Notes: generated by a model not told the origin, from the sequence alone. A DNA stretch of 64,000 nucleotides from Methylobacterium tardum (GCF_023546765.1 NZ_CP097484.1:6382001-6446000), one strand, 5' to 3'; numbered from the stretch's first letter, positions 24,693-35,308 are shown. Numbers and translations are program-made.

Positions 24693-24790
24693 CTGTGAAT
24701 GGTTGTATCGATGTTGTATCCGGCCATCCCGGACATGCGTCAGCGTCGGACCAAATGCGGCCAACTCGCTGACGCAGCAATGAAAATTGA

Positions 24791-24864
24791 TGGAGCGGGT
24801 ACCGGGAATCGAACCCGGGTATTCAGCTTGGAAGGCTGCTGCTCTACCATTGAGCTACACCCGC
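24791..24864 (-). tRNA. tRNA-Gly (anticodon TCC)
   Basis: Reads on the minus strand from GCGGGTG to ACCCGCT plus an encoded CCA, 74 bases in all. The D-stem/loop (GCTCAATGGTAGAGC), anticodon loop CTTCCAA, and T-arm with GGTTCGATTCC are all present and pair normally. The 3' end points to the accessory region on the left, the orientation expected if the element used this tRNA as attachment site. Confidence 0.95.
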
Positions 24865-24908
24865 GCGGTCGGAGCGTTAGCACGCCGACCCGCGCGTGAG
24901 AAGGTGGC

Positions 24909-25751
24909 TCAGCCAAGCCCGAGCGCGGCGCGCGCCTCGGCGGGCGTCGCGACACGGCGGCCGTGGCGGGCCACGGCCTCTGCGGCGAGCCCGACCAGCT
25001 CGGCGTTGCTCGCCGCCAGACGGTCCTTCGTCACCCGGATGTTGTCCTCGAGGCCCGTGCGCACCGCGTCGGCGCCGCGGGCCAGCGCCCAGTCCATCAC
25101 CACCGCCTGATTGCGGCCGATCCCGGCGGCGGTCCAGGTCGCCTCGGGCAGGATCCGCCGGGTCTCGGCGAGCAGAATGTCGAGGAGGTGCTCCTCGGCC
25201 GGCATCGCATTCTGGACGCCCATGACGAACTGCACGTGCGGGCGCGCGTCGATCAGGCCCGCGTACACGAGGCGCTTGGCGCCGTGCAGGTGCGAGAGGT
25301 CGAAGATCTCGATCTCGGGCCGGACGCCGTACTGCTTCATCTGGCTGGCGAGGTCGGTCACGAGGCTCGCGGAATTCTCGTAGACGATGGTCGGGAAATT
25401 CACCGAGCCGGTGGACAGAGAGGCCATGTCGGGCCGGTGCCTGAGCGAGAGGCCACGGGCGGCCGGGTCGCGCCCGCGCCCGCCGGTGGAGAACTGCACG
25501 ATCATCCCCGGGCAGTGCTGGCGCAGCCCCTCCTGCACGGCGGCGAACTTGTCCGGGTCGGAGGAGGGCGACTCGTCGTCGTTGCGCACGTGGATGTGGC
25601 AGAGCCTGGCGCCGGCCTCGAAGGCCTGCTGCGTCGATTCGATCTGCTCGGACACCGTGACGGGCACGGCCGGGTTGTCCTTCTTGCGCGGGACCGAGCC
25701 CGTGATCGCCACCGCGATCACCACGGGTGCGTCGCTTCGGGATGCCGCCAT
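24909..25751 (-). CDS. BKACE-family protein (3-keto-5-aminohexanoate cleavage enzyme-like)
   Basis: 280 residues of the DUF849/BKACE family. These are TIM-barrel, metal-dependent enzymes that condense or cleave beta-keto acids with acetyl-CoA. Visible signatures are AITGSVPRK near the start, the metal-binding HIHVRNDD near residue 53, and [21 protein letters not shown] near the end. The substrate differs among members; nothing here identifies it. Single gene, divergent from aroQ. Confidence 0.85.
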   Translation of the reverse strand: MAASRSDAPVVIAVAITGSVPRKKDNPAVPVTVSEQIESTQQAFEAGARLCHIHVRNDDESPSSDPDKFAAVQEGLRQHCPGMIVQFSTGGRGRDPAARGLSLRHRPDMASLSTGSVNFPTIVYENSASLVTDLASQMKQYGVRPEIEIFDLSHLHGAKRLVYAGLIDARPHVQFVMGVQNAMPAEEHLLDILLAETRRILPEATWTAAGIGRNQAVVMDWALARGADAVRTGLEDNIRVTKDRLAASNAELVGLAAEAVARHGRRVATPAEARAALGLG

Positions 25752-25926
25752 CCGATTGTTCTCCCTGCCTCATCCCCTCGCGCCGTCCGGGATAGCGCCG
25801 CGGGTCGCGGATCTGAACCGACCGGCGTGCGACTCGGGTCCGTATGCGGGACATCTCCGGCCGGATGACATCCTGCCCTTGTGTCTTGCCGGCGCTTGCC
25901 GCACCTCTCGGGCCGCGAGGCACACG

Positions 25927-26376
25927 ATGAACGACACGATCCTGGTCCTGAACGGGCCGAACCTGAACCTGCTGGGCAAGCGCCAGCCAGAGATCTACGG
26001 CCGCGAGACGCTGGCCGATGTCGAGGCCCTGTGCCGCGAGACCGCCACAGGCTTCGGACTCGCGGTCGAGTGCCGCCAGAGCAACGCCGAGCACGTGCTG
26101 ATCGACGCGATCCAGGAATTCCGGGTCGGCTCGGCCGGCATCGTCATCAACGCCGGCGCCTACACCCACACGTCGGTGGCGATCCTCGACGCGCTCAACG
26201 CCTGCGAGGTGCCGGTCATCGAGTGCCACATCTCGAACGTCCATCGCCGCGAGGCCTTCCGCCACCACTCCTACATCTCGCTCGCGGCGACGGCCGTGCT
26301 GGCGGGGTTCGGGACACATGGCTACGCTCTGGCGATCCGGCACCTCGCGCATCTGCGGGCCGGCAAGACCGCATGA
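25927..26376 (+). CDS. aroQ: Type II 3-dehydroquinate dehydratase
   Basis: 149 residues, normal for AroQ. It dehydrates 3-dehydroquinate to 3-dehydroshikimate in the cytoplasmic shikimate pathway. Seen: [17 protein letters not shown] with the active-site Tyr, [13 protein letters not shown], and [20 protein letters not shown] with the catalytic His region. ATG 25927 is the natural start. Not in an obvious operon, as the accBC genes often found downstream are absent. Confidence 0.95.
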   Translation: MNDTILVLNGPNLNLLGKRQPEIYGRETLADVEALCRETATGFGLAVECRQSNAEHVLIDAIQEFRVGSAGIVINAGAYTHTSVAILDALNACEVPVIECHISNVHRREAFRHHSYISLAATAVLAGFGTHGYALAIRHLAHLRAGKTA

Positions 26377-26522
26377 AGTGAAGCGCGGATAGCGCGCCGC
26401 ACAGGGTTGACGCTGACGGAGACAGGGCGGAGGAGGGCGGTCAGGCCCTTATTCAACGCGTTCTCTCCGGCCGGACTGATTTTCAAGCCCCGGAGAGCAC
26501 CCCAGCGGAGCGCGCACGCCGC

Positions 26523-27224
26523 ATGACCAGCCCCTTCCTGCCCCTCGACCGGCAAGTGATCGCCCGCGAGGCGGCCAAGATGTTCCTCGAGATCGGCGCG
26601 GTGCTCTTCTACAAGGACGAGCCGTTCAAGTTCACCTCCGGCTGGGCGAGCCCGGTCTACACCGACAGCCGGAAGATCATCTCATTCCCACGCCTGCGCT
26701 CGACGCTGATGGATTTCGCCACCGCCACGATCGTGCGCGAGATCGGCTACGAGAAGCTGACCCACATCGCGGGCGGCGAGACCGCCGGCATCCCCTTCGC
26801 CGCCTGGATCGCCGACCGGATGATGCTGCCGATGCAGTACATCCGGAAGAAGCCCAAGGGCTTCGGCCGCAACGCCCAGATTGAGGGCGAGATCGCCGAG
26901 GGCGCCCGGACCCTGCTGGTCGAGGATCTCGCCACCGACGGGCGCAGCAAGGTCAATTTCTGCAAGGCCCTGCGCGATTCCGGCGCCCAGGTCGATCACT
27001 GCTTCGTGCTGTTCTACTACGACATCTTCCCCGGCAGTGCCGCGCTGATGGAGGAGATCGGCATCAAGCTCCACTACCTCACCACGTGGTGGGACGTGCT
27101 GGCGGTGGCCAAGGAGATGGGCACCTTCGATCCGAAGACCCTGGAAGAGGTCGAGCGCTTCCTCAACGCGCCGGCGGAGTGGTCCGCGGCTCATGGCGGC
27201 ATCTCCGCCTTCGGTCAGGCCTGA
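26523..27224 (+). CDS. pyrE: Orotate phosphoribosyltransferase
   Basis: 233 residues. It joins orotate to PRPP to form OMP in pyrimidine synthesis. The PRPP-binding loop [13 protein letters not shown] (near 138) and the flexible catalytic segment [16 protein letters not shown] are intact, as is the N-terminal [15 protein letters not shown]. It is followed after 11 bases by pyrC, forming a pyrEC operon. A gap of 146 bases separates it from aroQ. Confidence 0.95.
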   Translation: MTSPFLPLDRQVIAREAAKMFLEIGAVLFYKDEPFKFTSGWASPVYTDSRKIISFPRLRSTLMDFATATIVREIGYEKLTHIAGGETAGIPFAAWIADRMMLPMQYIRKKPKGFGRNAQIEGEIAEGARTLLVEDLATDGRSKVNFCKALRDSGAQVDHCFVLFYYDIFPGSAALMEEIGIKLHYLTTWWDVLAVAKEMGTFDPKTLEEVERFLNAPAEWSAAHGGISAFGQA

Positions 27225-27235
27225 GGAGTTTCGCG

Positions 27236-28315
27236 ATGGGTGTCGCCGAGCTGTTCCCCGCCGAGCGCCAGGAGGCGAAACCGGTCGACCGGATCACGAT
27301 CCGCCGGCCGGACGACTGGCACATCCACCTGCGCGACGGTGCCATGCTGAAGGCGGTGCTGCCCTATACAGCGGCGCAGTTCGCCCGGGGCATCATCATG
27401 CCGAACCTCGTGCCGCCGGTGACCACGGTCGCGGCCGCGCAGGCCTACCGGGAGCGCATCCTCGCCGCGTTGCCCGCCGGCATGGACTTTACGCCGCTGA
27501 TGACCTGCTACCTGCGGGACGACACCGATCCGGATGAGATCGAGCGTGGCTTCCGGGACAAGGTCTGGGTCGCCGCCAAGCTGTATCCGGCCGGCGCGAC
27601 CACGAACTCGCACGCGGGCGTCACCGACCTGAACGGCATCGCGCCCGTGCTGGAGCGGATGGAGCGGATCGGCATGCCGCTCCTGATCCACGGCGAGGCG
27701 ACCGACCCGGAGATCGACATCTTCGACCGCGAGGCCGCCTTCATGGAAGGCAGCCTGATCCCGCTGCTCGGCCGCCATCAGGGGCTGAAGGTCACCGTGG
27801 AGCACGCCACCACGGCGGAGATCCTCGACGTGGTCCGCGAGCACCGGAGCCGGTGCGCGGCGACGATCACGCCGCACCACTTGGTAATCAACCGAACCCA
27901 CATCTTCCAGGGCGGCCTGCGCCCGCATCTCTACTGCCTGCCGGTGGCCAAGCGCGAGCGGCACCGGCTGGCCCTGCGCAAGGCCGCGACCTCGGGCGAG
28001 GCCTGCTTCTATCTCGGCACCGACACGGCCCCGCATGTCCGCGGCGCCAAGGAAGCCTCCTGCGGCTGTGCCGGCGTGTTCTGCGGCCCGAGCGCGCTCC
28101 AGACCTACGTGCAGGTCTTCGACGAGGAGGGAGCGCTGGACAAGTTCGAGGCCTTCGCGTCGCTCAACGGCGCCCGCTTCCACGGCCTGGAGCCGAATCC
28201 CGGGACCGTGACCCTGGAGCGGCGGCCCGGCCGGGTCGCCGAGGCCGTCTCGGTCGACGACACGGCGGTGGTGGTGTTCCGGGGCGAGGAGACGCTGCCC
28301 TGGTCGGTGGCGTGA
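27236..28315 (+). CDS. pyrC: Dihydroorotase
   Basis: 359 residues, class II PyrC size. It cyclises N-carbamoyl-aspartate to dihydroorotate using a binuclear metal site. Ligands visible: DWHIHLRDG (H-x-H), the carboxylatable Lys in VAAKLYPAGATTNSHAG, LLIHGE, VEHATT and the late TDTAPH. ATG 27236 sits just after the pyrE stop with a GAGGAG site, so the two genes are cotranscribed. Confidence 0.95.
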   Translation: MGVAELFPAERQEAKPVDRITIRRPDDWHIHLRDGAMLKAVLPYTAAQFARGIIMPNLVPPVTTVAAAQAYRERILAALPAGMDFTPLMTCYLRDDTDPDEIERGFRDKVWVAAKLYPAGATTNSHAGVTDLNGIAPVLERMERIGMPLLIHGEATDPEIDIFDREAAFMEGSLIPLLGRHQGLKVTVEHATTAEILDVVREHRSRCAATITPHHLVINRTHIFQGGLRPHLYCLPVAKRERHRLALRKAATSGEACFYLGTDTAPHVRGAKEASCGCAGVFCGPSALQTYVQVFDEEGALDKFEAFASLNGARFHGLEPNPGTVTLERRPGRVAEAVSVDDTAVVVFRGEETLPWSVA

Positions 28316-28426
28316 CAGCCTGAGGCGAAGGCGCGCCGTCCTCGCTTTGCTCCGCTCGCCAAAACGGTCTCCGATCTTGCATCGCGGAGTGACTGGCACA
28401 GCCCACCAGATTGAAGGAGCGGTACG

Positions 28427-29872
28427 ATGCAGGACGTGCGACCGGACGGCATCACGGCCATGGGCGCGGTCGACCTCGCCGCCGCCATCCGCGGCCGGGT
28501 CGTCTCCTGCGTCGAGGTGATGCGCGCCTATCTGGAGCGGATCCACAGGATCAACCCGCAGGTGAACGCCATCGTGGGGCTGCGGGACGACGCGGCGCTT
28601 CTGCACGAGGCGGAGGCCGCGGATGCCGTCCTGGCGCGCGGTGAGGCGGTTGGACCGCTCCACGGCTTCCCCCTCGCGGTGAAGGATCTCGATCCCGTGC
28701 GGGGCCTGCGGTTCACGCAGGGCTCGCCGATCTTCGCCGACCGGGTCGCCGACACCGACTCGATTATGGTGGCCCGGCTGCGCGCCGCCGGAGCGATCTT
28801 CATCGGCAAGACCAACATCCCGGAATTCGGCCTCGGCTCGCACAGCTTCAACCCGGTCTACGGGACCACCGCCAACGCTTACGATCGCGACAAGACCGCG
28901 GGCGGGTCGAGCGGCGGCGCCGCGGTCGCGGTGGCCCTGCGAATGCAGCCGGTCGCCGACGGCAGTGACCATGCCGGATCCCTGCGCAACCCGCCGGCCT
29001 TCAACAATTGCTACGGCCTGCGCCCGGCCTGGGGCCGCATCCCCGCCGAGGCCAAGGACGTGTTCAGCCCCGGCCTCGGCGTGCTCGGGACGATCGGGCG
29101 CACGCCCGCCGATATCGGCCTGATGCTCTCCGTTCAGGCGGGCTACGACCCGCGCAACCCGAACGCGATCCGTCAGGACCCCTCCGCCTTCGCCAGCCCG
29201 CGCGCCCGGGATTTCCGCGGCACCCGCATTGCGTGGCTCGGCGATTTCGGCGGGCAGATCCCGTTCGATCCCGGTGTGCTGGAACTCGGACGCGCAGCGC
29301 TGACCACCTTCGCCGAGCTGGGCTGCATCGCCGAGGAGGCTGTTCCGCACTACGACATGGAGCGGCTCTGGCAGGATTGGCTGGTGCTGCGGGCGCTGAC
29401 GGTCGCGGCGAACCTCCGCCCGTTCTACGACGAGCCCCGCCACCGGTCCCAGCTGAAGCCGGAGGCCGCCTGGGAGGTTGAGCGCGGGCTGGCGCTCACC
29501 GCCGACAAGATCATCGCCGCGCTGGAAGGCCGTACGCGCTGGTACGAGACCCTGCGCCGGTTCATGGCGACTTACGACTACCTCGTGATGCCGACGGCGC
29601 AGGTCTTCCCGTTCGACAAGTCTCTGCGCTGGCCCGAGACGGTCGGCGGGCGCCGGATGGACACCTATCACCGCTGGATGCAGACCGTGATCCCGGTGAC
29701 CATGGCGGGCCTGCCGTCCCTCGACGTGCCGGCCGGGTTCGGGGAGGCCGGACTGCCCACCGGCATCCAGATCGTCGGTCCCAACCACGGCGAGCTCGCC
29801 TGCCTTCAGCTCGGCACGGCCTACGACGCAGCGAGTAACTGGGTCCGCCGCTACCCGCCGCCGCTGGCGTGA
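28427..29872 (+). CDS. Amidase-signature family hydrolase
   Basis: 481 residues. The Ser-cisSer-Lys triad can be placed: Lys in LAVKDLDPV (near 85), the Gly/Ser loop AGGSSGGAAVAV (near 160) and DGSDHAGSLRNPPAF (near 185). It hydrolyses amides; the substrate cannot be told, and it is not part of a gatCAB set. The usual G-G-S in the second loop reads HAGS, a small deviation. Stand-alone gene between pyrC and the ilv leader. Confidence 0.85.
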   Translation: MQDVRPDGITAMGAVDLAAAIRGRVVSCVEVMRAYLERIHRINPQVNAIVGLRDDAALLHEAEAADAVLARGEAVGPLHGFPLAVKDLDPVRGLRFTQGSPIFADRVADTDSIMVARLRAAGAIFIGKTNIPEFGLGSHSFNPVYGTTANAYDRDKTAGGSSGGAAVAVALRMQPVADGSDHAGSLRNPPAFNNCYGLRPAWGRIPAEAKDVFSPGLGVLGTIGRTPADIGLMLSVQAGYDPRNPNAIRQDPSAFASPRARDFRGTRIAWLGDFGGQIPFDPGVLELGRAALTTFAELGCIAEEAVPHYDMERLWQDWLVLRALTVAANLRPFYDEPRHRSQLKPEAAWEVERGLALTADKIIAALEGRTRWYETLRRFMATYDYLVMPTAQVFPFDKSLRWPETVGGRRMDTYHRWMQTVIPVTMAGLPSLDVPAGFGEAGLPTGIQIVGPNHGELACLQLGTAYDAASNWVRRYPPPLA

Positions 29873-30019
29873 AAGCGCGGAAGCTCGAAACACCGAAACG
29901 GCACGATAGAACCGTTGACCCGCTCTCCGCTCTCCGCTAAGACGCCCGGCACTTCACGCGCGATCCGTTGCAATCCTTGCTGGATTGGTCGGCCGCCGCG
30001 GGGCGAGTTCGGATATCCG

Positions 30020-30070
30020 ATGACCACGATCCTTATTGTAGCGGTAGCGTCACCGACGGGGCGGCCCTGA
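30020..30070 (+). CDS. ilvL: ilvBN leader peptide
   Basis: 16-residue frame MTTILIVAVASPTGRP preceded by a GGGCGAG site, too short for usual gene calls. It carries adjacent Ile-Leu-Ile-Val codons and a second Val. Several are codons rare in this GC-rich genome (CTT, ATT, GTA). It lies directly before the attenuator hairpins and 225 bases before ilvB. Ribosome stalling when branched-chain aminoacyl-tRNAs are scarce should prevent termination. Confidence 0.8.
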   Translation: MTTILIVAVASPTGRP

Positions 30071-30125
30071 GCTAGGGCCGCGGTCCGAGCGGTGGCGCAT
30101 GCAGGGTCCCTCGGGGCCCTTTTTT
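30061..30125 (+). promoter_or_regulatory. Transcription attenuator of ilvBN
   Basis: Two hairpins. The first is GCGGCCCT / AGGGCCGC (30061-30081, 5-base loop), which overlaps the end of the leader peptide. The second is AGGGTCC / GGGCCCT (30103-30120), followed by a run of six T, a classical intrinsic terminator. The first arm can compete with terminator formation depending on ribosome position. With the Ile/Leu/Val-rich leader this is a textbook amino-acid attenuator. Confidence 0.8.
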
Positions 30126-30294
30126 GTTGCCCGCGTCAGGGCAGCATGGGATCGGCGCAGACGGGATATCGACGCGAAGGGCACGTTCGGGCGAGGCGGA
30201 GACCGCCCCGCGGGACGAAGGTGCGGTGAGAGAGGACGGGGCAGGGCGGCGATCCGAGGATCGCGGTGGCTCCGGAGAGCGCGAGGAGACGAGC

Positions 30295-32070
30295 ATGAGC
30301 GGCGAGGTCATGACCGGGGCCGAGATGGTCATCCGGGCCTTCCAGGATCAGGGTGTCGACACGCTGTTCGGGTATCCGGGCGGCGCCGTACTTCCGATCT
30401 ACGACGCGCTGTTCCATCAGAACGCCGTCAAGCACATCCTGGTCCGCCACGAGCAGGGCGCTGTCCACGCGGCGGAGGGCTATGCCCGCTCCTCCGGCAA
30501 GGTCGGCTGCGTCCTCGTCACCTCGGGTCCCGGCGCCACCAACATCGTCACCGGCCTGACCGACGCGATGCTGGATTCGATCCCGCTGGTCTGCATCACC
30601 GGCCAGGTCCCGACGCATCTGATCGGCACCGATGCCTTTCAGGAATGCGACACGGTCGGCATCACGCGCCACTGCACGAAGCACAATTACCTGGTCAAAT
30701 CGATCGACGACCTGCCGCGCATCCTGCACGAGGCGTTCTACGTGGCGGCCAATGGCCGTCCCGGCCCGGTGGTCGTTGACCTGCCCAAGGACATCCAGTT
30801 CGCCTCGGGGCTCTACGAGCGTCCTGAGATCGCGAGCCACAAGACCTACCGCCCGGCCGTGAAGGGCGATTCCGACCGGATCCGCGCCGCCGTCGAATTG
30901 ATGGCAACCGCGCGCCGGCCGGTCTTCTACACCGGCGGCGGCGTGATCAACTCGGGCCCGGAGGCTTCGCGCCTGCTGCGCGAGCTCGTCCGCGAGACCG
31001 GTTTCCCGGTGACTTCGACCCTGATGGGGCTCGGCGCCTATCCGGGCACGGACGAGAAGTTCCTGGGCATGCTCGGCATGCACGGAACCTACGAGGCCAA
31101 CCTCGCGATGCACGAGTGCGACGTGATGATCTGCGTCGGCGCCCGGTTCGACGACCGGATCACGGGCCGGCTCGACGCGTTCTCGCCGTTCTCGAAGAAG
31201 ATCCACATCGACGTCGACGCGTCCTCGATCAACAAGGTCGTGAAGGTCGATGTCGGCATCGTCGGCGACTGCGCCTCGGTGCTGGCCGACATGCTGGAGG
31301 CGTGGCGCGCTTTGCCGTCGCGGCCGGACAAGTCGAACCTCGATTCGTGGTTCCAGAAGATCGGGACCTGGAAGGCGCGGGACTGTCTCGCCTACTGGCC
31401 GTCGGGCACGATCATCAAGCCGCAATACGCGGTCCAGCGCCTCTACGAGGCCTGCAAGAGCCGCGAGACCTACATCACCACCGAGGTCGGCCAGCACCAG
31501 ATGTGGGCTGCCCAGTACTTCAAGTACGACGAGCCGAACCGCTGGATGACGTCGGGCGGCCTCGGCACGATGGGCTACGGCCTGCCGGCCGCGATCGGCA
31601 CGCAGCTCGCGCACCCGAACGGGCTGGTGATCGACATCGCCGGCGAGGCCTCGATCCTGATGAACATGCAGGAGATGTCGACGGCGGTGCAGTACCGCCT
31701 GCCGATCAAGGTGTTCATCCTGAACAACGAGTACATGGGCATGGTCCGGCAGTGGCAGGAGCTGCTGCACGGCTCGCGCTACTCGCAGAGCTACTCGGAG
31801 AGCCTGCCGGACTTCGTGAAGTTGGCCGAGGCCTACGGTGCCAAGGGCATGCGCTGCGAGAAGCCGGGCGACCTCGACGGCGCCATCGCCGAGATGCTCG
31901 CCCATGACGGCCCGGTGATCTTCGACTGCATCGCCGACAAGACCGAGAACTGCTTCCCGATGATCCCGTCGGGCAAGGCGCACAACGAGATGCTCCTGTC
32001 CGATTACCTCGGCGAGACCGGCGTCGAGCTCGGCGACGTGATCTCCGAGGAAGGCAAGATGCTGGTGTGA
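30295..32070 (+). CDS. ilvB: Acetolactate synthase, large subunit
   Basis: 591 residues from ATG 30295 (SGEVMTGAEMVIRAF); the open frame upstream is leader DNA. It makes acetolactate and acetohydroxybutyrate for Val, Leu and Ile. ThDP-enzyme landmarks: YPGGAVLPIYDAL, catalytic Glu in VRHEQGAVHAAEGYA, FAD-region PVFYTGGGVINSG and GARFDDRITGR, and the ThDP/Mg site IDIAGEASILMNMQE. Regulated by the attenuator upstream; followed by ilvN after 81 bases. Confidence 0.97.
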   Translation: MSGEVMTGAEMVIRAFQDQGVDTLFGYPGGAVLPIYDALFHQNAVKHILVRHEQGAVHAAEGYARSSGKVGCVLVTSGPGATNIVTGLTDAMLDSIPLVCITGQVPTHLIGTDAFQECDTVGITRHCTKHNYLVKSIDDLPRILHEAFYVAANGRPGPVVVDLPKDIQFASGLYERPEIASHKTYRPAVKGDSDRIRAAVELMATARRPVFYTGGGVINSGPEASRLLRELVRETGFPVTSTLMGLGAYPGTDEKFLGMLGMHGTYEANLAMHECDVMICVGARFDDRITGRLDAFSPFSKKIHIDVDASSINKVVKVDVGIVGDCASVLADMLEAWRALPSRPDKSNLDSWFQKIGTWKARDCLAYWPSGTIIKPQYAVQRLYEACKSRETYITTEVGQHQMWAAQYFKYDEPNRWMTSGGLGTMGYGLPAAIGTQLAHPNGLVIDIAGEASILMNMQEMSTAVQYRLPIKVFILNNEYMGMVRQWQELLHGSRYSQSYSESLPDFVKLAEAYGAKGMRCEKPGDLDGAIAEMLAHDGPVIFDCIADKTENCFPMIPSGKAHNEMLLSDYLGETGVELGDVISEEGKMLV

Positions 32071-32151
32071 GGGAGGGCGGCCCGGCTCCGTGCCGGGCCG
32101 CGATCCGCCGCTGCGGCGGCGATGGGTCGAACGACGAGGACGAGGCCGGCG

Positions 32152-32694
32152 ATGAACGCGATGAACACCCACTACCCCGATGCGGTCCGCGTCGAGCCGG
32201 TGAACCGGCACACGCTGGCGGTGATCGCCGACAACGAGCCCGGCGTGCTCGCCCGCATCTCGGGCCTGTTCTCCGGCCGCGGCTACAACATCGAGAGCCT
32301 GACCGTCTCCGAGACCGAGGAGGCGCGCCACATCTCGCGCATCACCATCGTTACGACGGGCACGAACGCCGTGATCGAGCAGATCAAGGCGCAGCTCGAC
32401 CGCCTGGTGCCGGTGCACCGGGTCGTGGACCTGACGCTCCAGGGCAACGCCATCGAGCGCGAGATCTGCCTCGTGAAGGTGAAGGGCGAGGGCGAGCACC
32501 GCAGCGAGGCCCTGCGGTTGGCCGCGGCCTTCGGCGCCAAGACGCTCGACGCGACGCTCAACTCCTTCGTGTTCGAGCTGACCGGCGCCACCGAGGAGAT
32601 CGACCGGTTCGTGCGCCTGATGAGCGTGATCGGGCTGGTGGAGATCTGTCGCACCGGCATCAGCGCCATGGGGCGTGGGGCGGAGCCGCTCTGA
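32152..32694 (+). CDS. ilvN: Acetolactate synthase, small regulatory subunit
   Basis: 180 residues. The N-terminal ACT domain, which binds Val for feedback inhibition, shows LAVIADNEPGVLARISGLFSGRGYNIESL. The C-terminal ALS_ss domain follows (EICLVKVKGEGEHRSEALRLAAAFGAKTLD). ATG 32152 follows a purine-rich GACGAGGACGAGG stretch; ATG 32161 is an alternative. Cotranscribed with ilvB. Confidence 0.95.
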   Translation: MNAMNTHYPDAVRVEPVNRHTLAVIADNEPGVLARISGLFSGRGYNIESLTVSETEEARHISRITIVTTGTNAVIEQIKAQLDRLVPVHRVVDLTLQGNAIEREICLVKVKGEGEHRSEALRLAAAFGAKTLDATLNSFVFELTGATEEIDRFVRLMSVIGLVEICRTGISAMGRGAEPL

Positions 32695-32819
32695 GCTTCT
32701 GACGCGCGGCCAGTCGGTGCTCGGGGGAGCCGGAAGTCGTCGTCGGATTTGAAGGCGACAGCCGGCTGGCCGTTGTCGCTGAAAACGTCGCGCCCGCGTT
32801 CGCCGATCAAGGACCCTGC

Positions 32820-33464
32820 ATGACTGCCCGCACTCTTTACTACGCCCCCGGCGCCTGCTCGCTCGCCGCCCACATCATCCTGGAGGAATCCGGGCTGCCC
32901 TACGAGGGCAACAAGCTCGACCTCGCGGCGGGCGACCAGCGGCGGCCGGAATACCTGTCCATCAACGATCGCGGCCGCGTGCCGGCGCTGACCGAGGACG
33001 GCTGGGTGCTCACCGAATGCGCGGCTATCCTGCGCCACGTCGCCCGTCAGGTGCCGGAGAAGGCGCTGTGGCCGACGGATCTGCGTGAGCAAGCGGCCGC
33101 CGACGAGTGGCTCGGCTGGCTCGCCTGCAACCACCACGTCACCTACGCGCATGTCCGCCGTCCGGAGCGCTACACCGACGACGAGAGCGCCTTCGAAGGC
33201 ATCAAGGCGAAGGCCGCCAACACCTATGCGGATCTCGCCACGATGACCGAGGTTCGCCTCGCGCACGGCGGCTGGGCGGTTGGCGACCGCTTCAGCGTGG
33301 TGGACGCCTACCTGATGGTCTTCTGGTTCTGGGCCAACGGGCCCGTGCTCCGGTTTGATATGGCCGGCCGCTTCCCGGCCTGGACCGCCCATGCCCGCCG
33401 CGTCGCCGAGCGGCCGGCCGTGCAGACCGTCTTCGCCCGCGAGGGACTGCCGCTCCCGCGCTGA
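32820..33464 (+). CDS. Glutathione S-transferase family protein
   Basis: 214 residues. The N-terminal thioredoxin-like domain (LYYAPGACSLAAHIILEESG, then the cis-Pro/Glu-Ser-type motif GRVPALTEDGWVLTECAAIL) is typical of bacterial beta/theta-type GSTs. Ser or Cys near residue 12-13 could be the thiol-activating residue. The all-helical C-terminal domain includes VGDRFSVVDAYLMVFWFW. The substrate is unknown. It lies between ilvN and the TetR gene. Confidence 0.9.
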   Translation: MTARTLYYAPGACSLAAHIILEESGLPYEGNKLDLAAGDQRRPEYLSINDRGRVPALTEDGWVLTECAAILRHVARQVPEKALWPTDLREQAAADEWLGWLACNHHVTYAHVRRPERYTDDESAFEGIKAKAANTYADLATMTEVRLAHGGWAVGDRFSVVDAYLMVFWFWANGPVLRFDMAGRFPAWTAHARRVAERPAVQTVFAREGLPLPR

Positions 33465-33516
33465 CCCGGTTCGGCCGCGGCACCCCCTTGCGGCGGCCGT
33501 CGAATCGGCCTAGAGC

Positions 33517-33539
33517 GCGTACCGTACGGTACGGTACGC
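33517..33539. promoter_or_regulatory. Perfect palindromic operator before the TetR gene
   Basis: 23-bp perfect inverted repeat with half-site GCGTACCGTAC and one central base, ending eight bases before the TetR start at 33548. Its core TACCGTACGGTA is the type of site bound by TetR dimers. It is the only such dyad near the gene, so autoregulation is likely. Confidence 0.75.
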
Positions 33540-33547
33540 CATTCGAG

Positions 33548-34204
33548 ATGATGCAGGCGAGCGCCACAGCAGAGCAGGACGCCCCGTCGGCACGCCAGCA
33601 GGCGGTGCTGGATGCCGTGCTCGGCCTCATGGTCGAGGACGGCGAGCAAGTCACCATGGACGCCGTCGCGCGCCGGGCGAGCTGCTCGAAGGAGACGCTC
33701 TACAAGTGGTTCGGCGACCGCGACGGGTTGCTGACCGCAACGGTGCGCTGGCAGGCCTCCCGGGTCCATGCCGGGCACGACGCCGCACAGGTGCTCGATG
33801 GCGCGACCTTGCGGGAGCGCCTGCAGGACTTCGCCGTGACGTGGCTGGAGGTCATCACCGGCCCGACCTCGGTGGCGCTGAACCGCATCGCCATCGCGCA
33901 TGCGGGCTCGCGCAAGAGCAACCTCGGCGGCATCGTGCTCGCGAACGGCCGCTTTGCCATCGGCGAGCGGGTCAAGCCCGTGCTGGAGGCGGGGCGCGCC
34001 GCCGGCCTGCTGGCCTTCGCCGACAGTGAGACCGCCTTCCGCACCTTCTTCGGCCTCGTCGGCCGGGATATCCAGATCCGACTTCTGCTCGGCGAGACCC
34101 TCGACCTCGACGGGGCCGAGATCCGGCGCGATGCGGGCCGCGCCGTCGAGCAGTTCCTGGCCCTTTACGGCCGGGCCAAACCCGACCCGAACCACCAAGG
34201 CTAA
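33548..34204 (+). CDS. TetR-family transcriptional regulator
   Basis: 218 residues from ATG 33548. The N-terminal HTH is clear: AVLDAVLGLMVEDGEQVTMDAVARRASCSKETLYKWFGDRDGLL (about 15-60). The C-terminal ligand-binding domain is long and helical. The start lies directly after the palindromic operator. It ends 12 bases before ilvC, so ilvC can be read from the same promoter and may respond to this regulator as well. The GST upstream is another possible target. Ligand unknown. Confidence 0.9.
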   Translation: MMQASATAEQDAPSARQQAVLDAVLGLMVEDGEQVTMDAVARRASCSKETLYKWFGDRDGLLTATVRWQASRVHAGHDAAQVLDGATLRERLQDFAVTWLEVITGPTSVALNRIAIAHAGSRKSNLGGIVLANGRFAIGERVKPVLEAGRAAGLLAFADSETAFRTFFGLVGRDIQIRLLLGETLDLDGAEIRRDAGRAVEQFLALYGRAKPDPNHQG

Positions 34205-35236
<1,032 letters not shown>

Positions 35237-35278
35237 TCGCTTCGGATCGCGCGGCCGGGCTCTGCTTGGCCGCGCTGG

Positions 35279-35308
35279 GGGCCGGTCGCGCGAAGGCGCG
35301 GCCGGCCC
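35279..35308 (+). terminator. Terminator hairpin after ilvC
   Basis: 13-bp stem GGGCCGGTCGCGC / GCGCGGCCGGCCC with one G-T wobble and a GAAG loop, 43 bases after ilvC. It is followed by TTCGCGTTTC rather than a pure T-run, common in GC-rich genomes. Confidence 0.6.

Noticed and set aside
28316..28426. Possible repeat or RNA gene after pyrC
   Set aside because: Slight similarity to common GAGCGGAGCGAA-type intergenic repeats, but no clear structure or second matching copy in the window.
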